Shown here in pieces: positions 8,046 through 16,132 of a stretch of DNA of 64,000 nt. Source of the stretch: Halopseudomonas sp002296055. GTDB lineage: Bacteria; Pseudomonadota; Gammaproteobacteria; Pseudomonadales; Pseudomonadaceae. Position numbers and translations under genes: made by a program. The notes under the pieces were generated by a model that worked only from the letters and a program-made list of their open reading frames with translations, did no database searches and was not told where the DNA came from. Location: assembly GCF_050876985.1 (NCBI RefSeq), contig NZ_JBPAPP010000002.1, one strand, 5' to 3'. Each line of letters starts with the position of its first letter. The stretch's first letter is position 1.

Positions 8046-9256
8046 ACCGTCCAGCCCCCCAGGAAGCCGCCAACCGCCTGCAGCTGGACTACGCTCGGAT
8101 TCGTGCGTATTCGCTGGAACTGGTTCGCGGACTCAGCGCCGAAGACTGCCAGCTACAGTCCATGCCCGATGCCAGCCCGCTGAAATGGCATCTGGCGCAC
8201 ACCACCTGGTTCTTCGAAACCTTTGTGCTCGCCTCCTTGCCAGAGCCGCCCAGCGTGGTTGATCCAAGCTACAAGGTATTGTTCAACTCCTACTACGTGG
8301 GCATCGGCGAGCGTCACCTACGAGCCGAGCGCGGCCTGCTGTCACGGCCTACTCTCGACGAGGTGTTGCACTACCGCAGGCAGGTGGATCAACAGATGCA
8401 GCGCGCACTGGCTGACTGCCAGCCAAGCACCTCGCTCGCCGCGCTGGTAACCCTTGGTTTGCAGCACGAACAGCAGCACCAGGAGCTGATGCTGACCGAC
8501 CTGAAACACCATTTTTACTGTAACCCGCTACTGCCTGCTTGGCGCGACGACGCCCCTGAGCGTGCATCTGCGGCTGGCACCAATCAGCCCCATGCCTATC
8601 GCAGATTCCAGGGCGGCCTATGCGAGATCGGCGCTTCCGATCAGCACTTCAGCTATGACAATGAAGACCCTTGCCACAAGGTGTGGCTGGAGCCCTTCCT
8701 GCTTGGCGAGCGCAATGTCAGCAACCGCGATTTTGTGGCCTTTATCGAAGACGGCGGCTATCAGCGCCCCGAGCTGTGGCTGTCTGACGGCTGGGACTGG
8801 GTATGCCGGCAACAAATGCAAGCGCCCCTGTATTGGCAACGCGGACCAGGTCAAGACTGGCAAGCCTTTACCCTGGCCGGCCTGCAGGCACTGAGTTGCG
8901 ATGCGCCGGTGTCCCACGTCAGCCTGTATGAAGCCGATGCCTATGCCCGTTGGGCCGGCGCGCGACTGCCAACCGAAGCGGAATGGGAGCACGCGGCGAG
9001 AACCGAGCCGGAGCTGGCAGGACTGTTCGGCGAGGTATGGCAATGGACCAACAGCGCCTATCTGCCCTACCCCGGCTATCAGCCGGCAGCCGGCGCGGTC
9101 GGTGAGTACAACGGCAAATTCATGATCAATCAGATGGTGCTGCGCGGCAGCTCCTGCGCCACACCCACAGGCCACAGTCGCCCTTCCTATCGCAACTTCT
9201 TTCCGGCAGCTGCCCAGTGGCAATTCAGCGGATTGCGCCTTGCACGCAATCCTTGA
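8042..9256 (+). CDS. egtB: EgtB-like non-heme iron sulfoxide synthase
   Basis: 404 residues. N-terminal DinB-like domain with HLAHTTWFFETF and the iron-binding motif HEQQHQE (H-x3-H-x-E, about residues 141-147), then an FGE-sulfatase domain ending SGLRLARNP. EgtB oxidatively joins hercynine to a thiol to give a sulfoxide. It is coupled to egtD. No EgtA (gamma-glutamylcysteine), EgtC or EgtE gene is adjacent, so whether it uses cysteine or gamma-glutamylcysteine cannot be told. A separate egtD argues against the fused OvoA enzyme. The start at 8042 is set by the overlap; a longer in-frame form would sit inside egtD. Confidence 0.9.
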   Translation: MNRPAPQEAANRLQLDYARIRAYSLELVRGLSAEDCQLQSMPDASPLKWHLAHTTWFFETFVLASLPEPPSVVDPSYKVLFNSYYVGIGERHLRAERGLLSRPTLDEVLHYRRQVDQQMQRALADCQPSTSLAALVTLGLQHEQQHQELMLTDLKHHFYCNPLLPAWRDDAPERASAAGTNQPHAYRRFQGGLCEIGASDQHFSYDNEDPCHKVWLEPFLLGERNVSNRDFVAFIEDGGYQRPELWLSDGWDWVCRQQMQAPLYWQRGPGQDWQAFTLAGLQALSCDAPVSHVSLYEADAYARWAGARLPTEAEWEHAARTEPELAGLFGEVWQWTNSAYLPYPGYQPAAGAVGEYNGKFMINQMVLRGSSCATPTGHSRPSYRNFFPAAAQWQFSGLRLARNP

Positions 9257-9267
9257 ATTGGGCCCAC

Positions 9268-9300
9268 AAAAAAGCCGCCCCGTCACCGGGGCGGCTTTTT
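9268..9300. terminator. Bidirectional rho-independent terminator between egtB and an acyl-CoA dehydrogenase
   Basis: Perfect 9-bp stem GCCGCCCCG (9274-9282) / CGGGGCGGC (9287-9295), loop TCAC, flanked by six A on the left and five T on the right. It serves both convergent genes. Confidence 0.93.
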
Positions 9301-9324
9301 CAATTGGAACAACGCAGTGCTGGA

Positions 9325-11130
9325 TCAGTAACCCAGTGCGAAGTTCTCTACATCCATGTCCATCAGGTTGTCGGCGCCGGACAGCATGGAGTCGACGTGG
9401 GCACGGGTGCGCGGCAGGATGCGCTGGAAGTAGAAACGCGCAGTCTGCAGCTTGGCCTTGTAGAAGCCTTCTTCGGTAGTGCCGGCAGCCAGTTTCTCAG
9501 CTGCAACACGGGCCATGTCAGCCCAGAAGTAGGCCAAGCAGGCGTAGCCGCTGTACATCAGATAATCCACAGAGGCGGCACCAACCATTTCACGGTCTTT
9601 CATGGCGGCCATGCCGACCTTCATGGTCAGATCGCCCCATTCCTTGTTCAGCGCGGCCAGCGGAGCAACAAACTCGCCAATGGCCTCGTTACCTTCGTTG
9701 GCCTGACAGAACTTGTGCACGATCTTGGTGAAGCCCTTGAGCGCTTCGCCCTGGGTCATCAGAATCTTGCGACCCAGCAGGTCCAGCGCCTGAATGCCGG
9801 TGGTGCCTTCGTACAGCATGGAGATACGCGCATCACGAACGTTCTGCTCCATGCCCCACTCGGCGATAAAGCCGTGGCCGCCGTAGATTTGCACGCCGTG
9901 GTTGGCGGCTTCGAAACCGACTTCGGTCATGAAGGCCTTGGCAATCGGCGTCAGGAACGCCAGCATGGCATCAGCTTGCTTCTTCTGCTCGGCGTCTTGG
10001 CTGTTCTTGACGATATCCACCTGCTTGGCGGTGAAGTAAACCATCGCGCGGTTACCTTCGGCGAAGGCCTTCATGGTCAGCAGCATGCGACGTACGTCCG
10101 GGTGAACGATGATCGGGTCAGCAGCCTTTTCCGGCGCTTTCGGGCCAGTCAGGGCACGCATTTGCAGGCGCTCACGGGCGTAGGTAATACCGCCCTGGAA
10201 GCCAACTTCGGCGTGGGCCAGGCCCTGCAGCGCGGTACCCAGACGAGCGGTGTTCATAAAGGTGAACATGCAGTTCAGACCCTTGTTCGCCGGGCCGATC
10301 AGGTAGCCGGTGGCAGCGTCAAAGTTCATCACGCACGTCGCGTTACCGTGGATACCCATCTTGTGCTCCAGCGAGCCACAGGCAACACCGTTGCGCTCGC
10401 CCACGTCACCGTTGGTGTCCGGCAGGAACTTGGGCACGATGAACAGGGAGATACCCTTGGTACCGGCCGGCGCGTCGGGCAGACGGGCCAGAACGATGTG
10501 GACGATGTTCTCGGCCATGTCGTGCTCACCGGAGGAGATGAAAATCTTGGTACCGGAAATCTTGTAGCTACCGTCAGCCTGCGGCTCTGCCTTGGTACGC
10601 AGCATGCCCAGGTCGGTACCGCAATGTGGCTCGGTCAGGCACATGGTGCCGGTCCACTGACCGGATACCAGCTTGGTCAGATAAGTGTGCTTCTGCTCGT
10701 CAGTGCCGTGGGCATCCAGAGTATTCATGGCGCCGTGGGACAGGCCGGGGTACATGCCCCAGGACCAGTTGGCCTGGCCAACCATTTCACTGATCGCCAG
10801 ACCCAGCGACTCGGGCAGGCCCTGACCGCCGTGGTTGACGTCATGCGCCAGGCTCGGCCAGCCGCCTTCAACGTATTGCTGGTAGGCTTCTTTGAAGCCA
10901 GCCGGCGTTTTCACGCCTTCCGGGCTCCAGGTACAGCCTTCGGTATCGCCAACGCGGTTCAGCGGGGCAATAACCTGTTCACAGAATTTGGCGCCTTCTT
11001 CCAGAATGGCGTTAACCATATCCGGCGTGGCTTCTTCGCAGCCGGGCAGGCTCTGATAGTGTTCTTCATAACCCAGAAGTTCATCGCGGACGAAGCGAAT
11101 GTCACGCAGGGGAGCCTTGTAATCGGGCAT
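9325..11130 (-). CDS. Acyl-CoA dehydrogenase, long type with extra C-terminal domain
   Basis: 601 residues. FAD-dependent alpha,beta-dehydrogenation of an acyl-CoA, in the roughly 600-residue class that includes DmdC (3-methylmercaptopropionyl-CoA dehydrogenase) and Pseudomonas fatty acid enzymes. N-terminal helical domain, middle domain with MCLTEPHCGTDLGMLRTKAE and KIFISSGEHD, C-terminal domain with the presumed catalytic Glu in LYEGTTGIQALDLLGR, then about 130 extra residues. The ATG at 11130 follows GAGGTCC. Upstream is a -35 TTGACA / -10 TATGTT promoter overlapped by PsrA-like boxes, which suggests repression relieved by long-chain acyl-CoA and so a fatty-acid role. The exact substrate is unknown. 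Confidence 0.9.
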   Translation of the reverse strand: MPDYKAPLRDIRFVRDELLGYEEHYQSLPGCEEATPDMVNAILEEGAKFCEQVIAPLNRVGDTEGCTWSPEGVKTPAGFKEAYQQYVEGGWPSLAHDVNHGGQGLPESLGLAISEMVGQANWSWGMYPGLSHGAMNTLDAHGTDEQKHTYLTKLVSGQWTGTMCLTEPHCGTDLGMLRTKAEPQADGSYKISGTKIFISSGEHDMAENIVHIVLARLPDAPAGTKGISLFIVPKFLPDTNGDVGERNGVACGSLEHKMGIHGNATCVMNFDAATGYLIGPANKGLNCMFTFMNTARLGTALQGLAHAEVGFQGGITYARERLQMRALTGPKAPEKAADPIIVHPDVRRMLLTMKAFAEGNRAMVYFTAKQVDIVKNSQDAEQKKQADAMLAFLTPIAKAFMTEVGFEAANHGVQIYGGHGFIAEWGMEQNVRDARISMLYEGTTGIQALDLLGRKILMTQGEALKGFTKIVHKFCQANEGNEAIGEFVAPLAALNKEWGDLTMKVGMAAMKDREMVGAASVDYLMYSGYACLAYFWADMARVAAEKLAAGTTEEGFYKAKLQTARFYFQRILPRTRAHVDSMLSGADNLMDMDVENFALGY

Positions 11131-11207
11131 GGTACTGGACCTCAAGTGTTGTATCAGTATGCACGGGCAGCCGAGGCTGCGTTTTGGTGGCTGCGCGGCA
11201 GCCAATT

Positions 11208-11251
11208 CAAACAGACGTTTGAAACATACGTTTACGCCAAGGCGTTGTCAA
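11208..11251 (-). promoter_or_regulatory. Promoter of the acyl-CoA dehydrogenase with two PsrA-like operators
   Basis: On the minus strand -35 TTGACA (11251-11246) and -10 TATGTT (11228-11223) are 17 bp apart. Box 1, CAAAC-AGAC-GTTTG, is a perfect palindrome at 11208-11221. Box 2, GAAAC-ATAC-GTTTA, at 11221-11234 shares one base with it and covers the -10. The known site of PsrA, the Pseudomonas fatty-acid TetR-type regulator, is G/CAAAC-N2-4-GTTTG/C. The fit to box 1 is exact. Binding itself is inferred. Confidence 0.72.
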
Positions 11252-11297
11252 CCCCGGCATGAATGCCATGTCATCATTGAAATTGAGGGTAGCAGCC

Positions 11298-11563
11298 AGG
11301 GAAGCACTGATTAATTCCGCATGCCCTCTGGTGTTCAGGCTGGGCCGCAATCAAGGCGTGGTTTCGAAGGCATGTCGAGACCTGTCGAGAAATCACAACG
11401 CAGAGTGCGGCCCAGCCCGAACGCCCCGAAGGGCGGGCGCTCAAGCATGCATCTGCTGCGTTGCGCTGCTTGCCAATAGAACCACTATTGGCTGCACACC
11501 GCGCCTTGCATCTACACGCTTGAGCACTCGCAGAGGGCGTGTGGAATTGATCAGCGCTTCCCT
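11298..11563 (-). mobile_element. Small inverted-end repeat element, copy B (266 bp)
   Basis: The ends are inverted repeats of about 33 bp: left AGGGAAGCACTGATTAATTC (11298 on) and right complement AGGGAAGCGCTGATCAATTC (from 11563), 29 of 33 bases agreeing by eye. Read on the minus strand its first 125 bp are nearly identical to copy C at 35778. The other half adds a second palindrome pair, GGCTGGGCCGCA / TGCGGCCCAGCC. It carries no transposase. It fills most of the 438-bp gap between the acyl-CoA dehydrogenase promoter and the SprA-family gene; the rest of that gap is the dehydrogenase leader. Confidence 0.82.
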
Positions 11564-11568
11564 AGCGC

Positions 11569-12300
11569 TCAGGCAGAGGCCTGGAGTGACGGACCGCCCG
11601 GCTCGGCGGCGATGGAGCGATAAAGCGCCAGCTCGGCAACCGGCGCGGCCGCCGGTTCGTCAGTCGCCTCAGTCTCGCCCTGTTCTTGCCCGTCGGTAGC
11701 CTGCGATGCTGCCGCTGCAGAGGCGCTGTCATCGGCCTCGGCGGTGGCCAGCTCTGCCCGCGCCTGGGCAATCAATTGCGCGGCCTGGGCAGCAATCGCG
11801 CGGTCTGCCGAGGAGGGTTCGGCTGGCGCCAGCGCGGCGCGGCGCACCTGTTCCATCTTGTCGATCGTCGCCTGCGGATCGCCCGAGACCGGCGATGTGG
11901 ATATAGGCACCTCTCCGGCTACCGCGTATTGACGTCCGTCGGGGCCCCGCTCATAGGTGTAGCTGGCTGTGCCGGCATGTTGCCCGCCAACTGCAACGTG
12001 GGCCTGCTCATGCGCACGCACCTCGCGATCACGAGCCGCCAGCTCAGAAATCTCTTGCTGTTCAACCAGGGCAAGCTCGGCCTCTGCCTTGCTTAGCTGC
12101 TCGCGCTTACTCTGCTCGGCAGCAGCAGCCTCGCCGTCGGCACCGGGCGCGGCGACAGCCTCTGACTCATCGACAGGGGGGAAACGCGTGGTGGACTCGT
12201 CTGCAGGGAGTGCTTCGTTGACCGCAATACTACGGGCATTGAACGTGGTCAGCGCCGAGGGCTGGTAGGTCGGGGACAGACTACTACCGACGCTGAGCAT
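11569..12300 (-). CDS. SprA-family putative metalloprotease
   Basis: 243 residues. Matches my knowledge of the SprA-related/CJM1_0395 putative metalloprotease family by the core VRAHEQAHVAVGGQHAGTASYTYERGPDG (about residues 93-120), which contains HEQAH, an HExxH zinc-site pattern, and by QYAVAGEVPIS and PQATIDKMEQVRRAALAPAEPS. Ala/Glu-rich, low-complexity stretches flank the core. No signal peptide is evident. The start codon has no ribosome-binding site: a terminator hairpin with five U ends 3 bases before the ATG (12304-12327). The family function is not established. Confidence 0.72.
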   Translation of the reverse strand: MLSVGSSLSPTYQPSALTTFNARSIAVNEALPADESTTRFPPVDESEAVAAPGADGEAAAAEQSKREQLSKAEAELALVEQQEISELAARDREVRAHEQAHVAVGGQHAGTASYTYERGPDGRQYAVAGEVPISTSPVSGDPQATIDKMEQVRRAALAPAEPSSADRAIAAQAAQLIAQARAELATAEADDSASAAAASQATDGQEQGETEATDEPAAAPVAELALYRSIAAEPGGPSLQASA

Positions 12301-12303
12301 GGG

Positions 12304-12327
12304 AAAAAGCCTGAGACTGGCTCAGGC
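12304..12327 (-). terminator. Rho-independent terminator directly before the SprA-family start codon
   Basis: Minus strand: GCCTGAG (12327-12321), loop CCAGT, CTCAGGC (12315-12309), then TTTTT (12308-12304), CCC and the ATG at 12300. The stop of the upstream small gene (12324-12322) is inside the stem. Confidence 0.75.
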
Positions 12328-12630
12328 GGTGACATCCAGCAAGGTGCCCAGCACCTCATCGGCGGTGTCGATTACCGACGCGCCGACCTCGGCTTCCTGA
12401 CGACCTTGCTGCAGCTCAACCAGGCTATCAACCAGGTTCACCGGGCGATTGGTTTCCACCGCAGTAGACGCTGCCGCCTGACCGGTAGCCGGCTGAGCCG
12501 GTTGCGCGGCATTGACGGCCGGATCGGCCGGTAAGCCCGCGTTGGCAATATCAGAGGCTGCAGCATTGATACGGTTCTGGCCCTGGCGTACCGAGGTCAG
12601 GCCGGACGAAATGAGATCAAGGGTAGGCAT
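12322..12630 (-). CDS. Small protein with a flagellar-rod (FlgC-like) N-terminus
   Basis: 102 residues (MPTLDLISSGLTSVRQGQNR...). The N-terminus SGLTSVRQGQNRINAAASDIAN has the pattern of the flagellar basal-body rod N-terminal motif (heptad helix ending AxNIANxxT). The C-terminus VNLVDSLVELQQGRQEAEVGASVI resembles the C-terminal rod helix. The middle is a short Pro/Ala linker, so it looks like a rod protein reduced to its two axial helices. Start at 12630, after AGGTGGTGTT. No flagellar genes are nearby. Function unknown; a role in flagellar assembly is only a guess. Confidence 0.65.
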   Translation of the reverse strand: MPTLDLISSGLTSVRQGQNRINAAASDIANAGLPADPAVNAAQPAQPATGQAAASTAVETNRPVNLVDSLVELQQGRQEAEVGASVIDTADEVLGTLLDVTA

Positions 12631-12703
12631 AACACCACCTCTTAAAACAGATGTTCCGTTATTCAAGCACAAATGGCCCTTTGCCCCAACACCGCCGGTC
12701 GCG

Positions 12704-13384
12704 TCAGACCAGCGGCGTCACCTGCAAATGAGCTGCCACTGCGGCCGCATCCGCCGTTTCCAGACGCGGTACCACCCCCAAACAAGGCGCTTTGATCAAG
12801 GCTTTGAGCGTTGCCAGGTTTTCAGCCTGGCGACTCATGTCCGGGTCCACATGATTGGCCACCCAACCAGCCAGGTGCAGCCCGTCAGCAGCGATTGCCC
12901 GGCAACTGAGAAGTGCATGGTTTATGCAACCTAAACGCATGCCGACAACCAACACCACGGGCAGCTTGAGCGCAATCGCCACTTCACTGAGCAGCTCGTC
13001 ATCATTGAGCGGCACACACCAACCGCCAGCGCCCTCGACCAATGTCAGATCTGCCTGCCTGTCGAACACCTGACGACAGGCACCGGCCAGGGCCTGCGCG
13101 GTGAGCGGCACATTTTCTTCACGCGCGGCGATATGCGGTGCAATGGCGGCCTCAAGCGTTACCGGGTTGATCAGCTCGTAGGCCAGCTCCGGGTTGCACT
13201 CAGCCTGCAAGGCCAAGGCATCTTCATTGCGCAGCCCGTCAGGCGTGCGCTCGCAACCAGCAGCAACCGGCTTTACGCCCGCCGTTGTCAGCCCCCGCAG
13301 GCGGGCGGCGTGCAGCAGACCAGCGGCGATGGTGGTTTTGCCAATCTCGGTGTCAGTACCGGTAACAAAGTAATGCTTGCTCAT
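12704..13384 (-). CDS. bioD: Dethiobiotin synthetase
   Basis: 226 residues. ATP- and CO2-dependent ring closure of diaminopelargonic acid to dethiobiotin, in the cytoplasm. P-loop GTDTEIGKTTIAAGLL at residues 7-22, the substrate loop GVKPVAAG, and LVEGAGGWCVPL. Last gene of the bioB-F-H-C-D run, 10 bp after bioC. No clear ribosome-binding site precedes the ATG (the sequence there is CCTCCTCC), so translation is probably coupled to bioC. A longer in-frame upstream start would sit in bioC. Confidence 0.95.
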   Translation of the reverse strand: MSKHYFVTGTDTEIGKTTIAAGLLHAARLRGLTTAGVKPVAAGCERTPDGLRNEDALALQAECNPELAYELINPVTLEAAIAPHIAAREENVPLTAQALAGACRQVFDRQADLTLVEGAGGWCVPLNDDELLSEVAIALKLPVVLVVGMRLGCINHALLSCRAIAADGLHLAGWVANHVDPDMSRQAENLATLKALIKAPCLGVVPRLETADAAAVAAHLQVTPLV

Positions 13385-13394
13385 GGAGGAGGTC

Positions 13395-14177
13395 CTACTT
13401 GTGCAGAATGATCTGGGCAACCTGGTAGGTCGCTGGTAAGCCGGCGCTCTGACGGTGGGTTTCATAGGCCGCGGTCAACGCTCTCAGCCGGGCTCGCCCG
13501 GTCAAGCCGCCGGGCCGTCCGGCGTTGAGGTTATGGGCGCCAAGCGCCTTGAGCTCATGGGTCAGGGCACTGAGCTGCGGGTAATGCAGTACATGGGTTT
13601 CCACCTCACAGTGCCAACGCGCAAACCCGGCCTCCGACAATAGGCTCTGGAGCTGAGCCAGAGGCATAAAGCGGTTGACGTGCACATAGCCATCCACCTG
13701 CTCCCAGGCATCACGCAGCTCGCCAAGCGTACCCTCGACCAGCGTATTAAAAGCCATTACGCCGCCAGGCAGCAGGACTCGCCTGGCGTCGGCCAAGGCC
13801 CGACCAAGATCGGGGCACCACTGCAACGCCAGACTGGAGAACAGCAGGTCTTGGGAGCTGCCTCGCAGTGGCAGCGCCTCTGCATCGGCAGTGATCCAGG
13901 CCGCCTGCTCAGGCCCCTGGGTACGCGCGTAACGCAGCATTCCCTCGGCGATATCGAGCCCCAGTACCGGGCGCCCAAAGCGCGCGTTCAGCGCCCGAGT
14001 GAAGTAACCGGTACCGCAGCCAAGATCAGCCAACGAGCGTGGCCGCAGCGACTCAGGCAGACGCGCCAACAGATTGCTGCCGACCTGACGCTGCAGCTCA
14101 GCCACCTGATCATAGGTGCTGGCCGCTCGGCTGAACGACGCTGCAACCGCACGCTTGTCGATGGCCGCTGCGTTCAT
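13395..14177 (-). CDS. bioC: Malonyl-ACP O-methyltransferase
   Basis: 260 residues. SAM-dependent methylation of malonyl-ACP, which starts pimeloyl-chain synthesis on the fatty-acid machinery. SAM motif LADLGCGTGYFTRAL at about 50-64, and IDKRAVAASFSRAASTYDQVAELQ at the N-terminus, typical of BioC. The start at 14177 overlaps the bioH stop (ATGA, 14174-14177). A longer in-frame start lies inside bioH. Confidence 0.95.
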   Translation of the reverse strand: MNAAAIDKRAVAASFSRAASTYDQVAELQRQVGSNLLARLPESLRPRSLADLGCGTGYFTRALNARFGRPVLGLDIAEGMLRYARTQGPEQAAWITADAEALPLRGSSQDLLFSSLALQWCPDLGRALADARRVLLPGGVMAFNTLVEGTLGELRDAWEQVDGYVHVNRFMPLAQLQSLLSEAGFARWHCEVETHVLHYPQLSALTHELKALGAHNLNAGRPGGLTGRARLRALTAAYETHRQSAGLPATYQVAQIILHK

Positions 14178-14887
14178 TGCCGTTCCAGCCAGTCGCCGAT
14201 CTCGCCGGCCAGCCAGATTGGCGCCTCCAGCGGCAACGCGTGACTGGCCTGGGGCAGCACACACACTTCAGCCTGCTCGTTCAGCTGCGCCAGCGCCTGC
14301 GCCACGCCGGCGGGCACCAGCGCATCGGCGCCAGCCAGGCAGTGCAGCACTGGCTGCTGGCAGCGCTGCAAGGCAACGCGGTTGTCCAGCACACCGAGCA
14401 GCGCAAGATGATTGAGCCGCTGCAGCGGGTCCAGATCGCTCCAGACCAGCTGCCGACTCAACTCGCGCGCACGCTCGGCACCCTGGGTAACCAGCAGACC
14501 AAAGCGCTTGAGTGCGCGCTCCGGCTGTTCGCGGGCGTCGCTGATAAAGCCCTTGAACGTCTCCGGCGCCATCGCCTCCGGCCAGCCCTCGCGCGCCGAG
14601 AAGCAGGCATTGCTGGCAATGGTCACTACGCCCGGAAACCGCTCTGGAAAGCGTCGCTGCAGCTGCACCGCCAGCACACCGCCCAGCGACCAGCCACCCA
14701 GCCAGCCCGCCGGCAAGGCCTCAGCCAAGGCACTGAGGTTCGGCTCCAGCGTGGACATCTGCAAGTCTGGCGGCAGCTCTGCCACCTTGACGTTCAGCGC
14801 GGGCAAGCGCTCCTGCAGGGCCTGCTGCAGCGGCAGCAGATTGCTCGCCGCCAGTGCCCAGCCAGACAGCAGGGTGAAATTACTCAT
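14174..14887 (-). CDS. bioH: Pimeloyl-ACP methyl ester esterase
   Basis: 237 residues, alpha/beta-hydrolase. Removes the methyl group from pimeloyl-ACP methyl ester to end chain growth. The Ser nucleophile is in GWSLGG (about residue 67), Asp in CLAGADALVP, His in QASHALPLEAP. It overlaps bioF by 8 bp and bioC by 4 bp, so the three are translationally coupled. Confidence 0.93.
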   Translation of the reverse strand: MSNFTLLSGWALAASNLLPLQQALQERLPALNVKVAELPPDLQMSTLEPNLSALAEALPAGWLGGWSLGGVLAVQLQRRFPERFPGVVTIASNACFSAREGWPEAMAPETFKGFISDAREQPERALKRFGLLVTQGAERARELSRQLVWSDLDPLQRLNHLALLGVLDNRVALQRCQQPVLHCLAGADALVPAGVAQALAQLNEQAEVCVLPQASHALPLEAPIWLAGEIGDWLERQ

Positions 14888-16046
14888 GAATCAGCTCCTG
14901 TTGCGCCTGCGCCAGTGCCTCAAGCAGACGGTCAACCTGTTGTTCGGTATGGATGGCACTCAGCGTCACCCGCAAACGCGCGGTCCCCTTGGGCACCGTG
15001 GGCGGGCGAATCGCGGTGACCAGTATGCCGCGTTGACGCAGCGCAGCCGAGAGCGCCAGGGCACGTTCACTGCTGCCGACCACAATCGGCTGGATCGGCG
15101 TTGGGCTGTCCATCAGCTCCATCCCCAGCGCGTCGACGCCTGCGCGAAAGCGGCGTATCAGTGCAGCCAGGTGCTCCCGGCGCCAGCACTCTTCACGCAG
15201 CAGACGCAGGCTGGTGAGCGTGGCATGCGCAACGGCAGGCGGCTGGCCGGTGGTATAGATGTAGGGACGGGCAAACTGGATCAGGGTTTCGATCAGTTCC
15301 TCGCTGCCGGCGACAAAGGCCCCCGCCGTGCCAAATGCCTTGCCGAGGGTGCCCACCAGCACCGGCACCTGCTCGATGGACAGACCATAGTGCTCGACGA
15401 TGCCGCCCCCCTGCTCGCCCAGGCAGCCAAAACCATGGGCGTCATCAACCATGACCCAGGCCCCGGCACCGGACGCCTCGGCGCACACCGCCGGCAGGTC
15501 AGCCAGGTCGCCATCCATGCTGAACACGCCGTCCGTCACGACCAGCGTATTGCCCTGTGCCTTGCCCAATCGGCTGCGCAGGCTGGCAGCATCATTGTGC
15601 AGGTAGCGTGAGAAGCGCGCACCGGCAAGCAGCCCTGCATCAAGCAGCGAGGCGTGATTGAGGCGGTCCTGCAGGACGGTGTCGCCCTGCCCCACCAGCG
15701 CGGTCACTGTTCCCATATTGGCCATATAGCCGCTGGACAACAGCAGCGCGCGAGGCCGGCCGGTAAATGCGGCCAACGCCTCTTCCAGCGCATGGTGAGC
15801 ACCGCTGTGACCGGTAACCAAGTGCGACGCCCCACCGCCAGTGCCCCAGCGCTGTACACCCTCGACAAAGGCGTCGTTGACGCGCGGGTCGTTGGCCAGC
15901 CCGAGGTAGTCATTGCTGCAAAAGCTCAGCAACCGCTCGCCATCCACCAGTACCTCAACGCCCTGCGGCGTTTGCAGCAATGGGCGCTGACGGTACAGAT
16001 GCGCAGCACGGCGCTCGGCGAGGCGGGAGGAAAGATTGAAGGACAT
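14880..16046 (-). CDS. bioF: 8-amino-7-oxononanoate synthase
   Basis: 388 residues, PLP-dependent alpha-oxoamine synthase that condenses pimeloyl-ACP with alanine. N-terminus LLSFCSNDYLGLANDPR; PLP region VMVDDAHGFGCLG and the Lys in VGTLGKAFGTAGAF (about residue 235). The start at 16046 is preceded by GGAGCTTTCTG; the GGAGCT belongs to the edge of a heptad repeat (16051-16124), so the repeat supplies the ribosome-binding site. Confidence 0.95.
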   Translation of the reverse strand: MSFNLSSRLAERRAAHLYRQRPLLQTPQGVEVLVDGERLLSFCSNDYLGLANDPRVNDAFVEGVQRWGTGGGASHLVTGHSGAHHALEEALAAFTGRPRALLLSSGYMANMGTVTALVGQGDTVLQDRLNHASLLDAGLLAGARFSRYLHNDAASLRSRLGKAQGNTLVVTDGVFSMDGDLADLPAVCAEASGAGAWVMVDDAHGFGCLGEQGGGIVEHYGLSIEQVPVLVGTLGKAFGTAGAFVAGSEELIETLIQFARPYIYTTGQPPAVAHATLTSLRLLREECWRREHLAALIRRFRAGVDALGMELMDSPTPIQPIVVGSSERALALSAALRQRGILVTAIRPPTVPKGTARLRVTLSAIHTEQQVDRLLEALAQAQQELIHE

Positions 16047-16050
16047 CAGA

Positions 16051-16124
16051 AAGCTCCAAGCGACAAGCAGCAAGCGTCAAGCCACAGCGGGTCAACGTGC
16101 GGCTTGCAGCTTATGGCTTGAGGC
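16051..16124. repeat. Heptad repeat element, copy 2, between bioB and bioF
   Basis: Left heptads (AAGCTCC AAGCGAC AAGCAGC AAGCGTC AAGCC), a short centre (ACAGCGGGTCAACGTGC) and inverted right heptads (GGCTTGCAGCTTATGGCTTG). It can fold into a long imperfect hairpin inside the bio mRNA. Same family as 4582-4760, 30294-30424 and 55187-55275. Confidence 0.8.
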
Positions 16125-16132
16125 TGCCGTCG

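Noticed and set aside
9217..11262. A 681-codon open frame on the plus strand opposite the acyl-CoA dehydrogenase
   Set aside because: It is antisense to a clear family gene and has no homology or ribosome-binding site. High GC with codon bias leaves the opposite strand open.
11259..11699. An open frame of 146 codons through repeat copy B
   Set aside because: It runs through the element and into the sprA region antisense; the residues reflect repeat sequence and not a protein.
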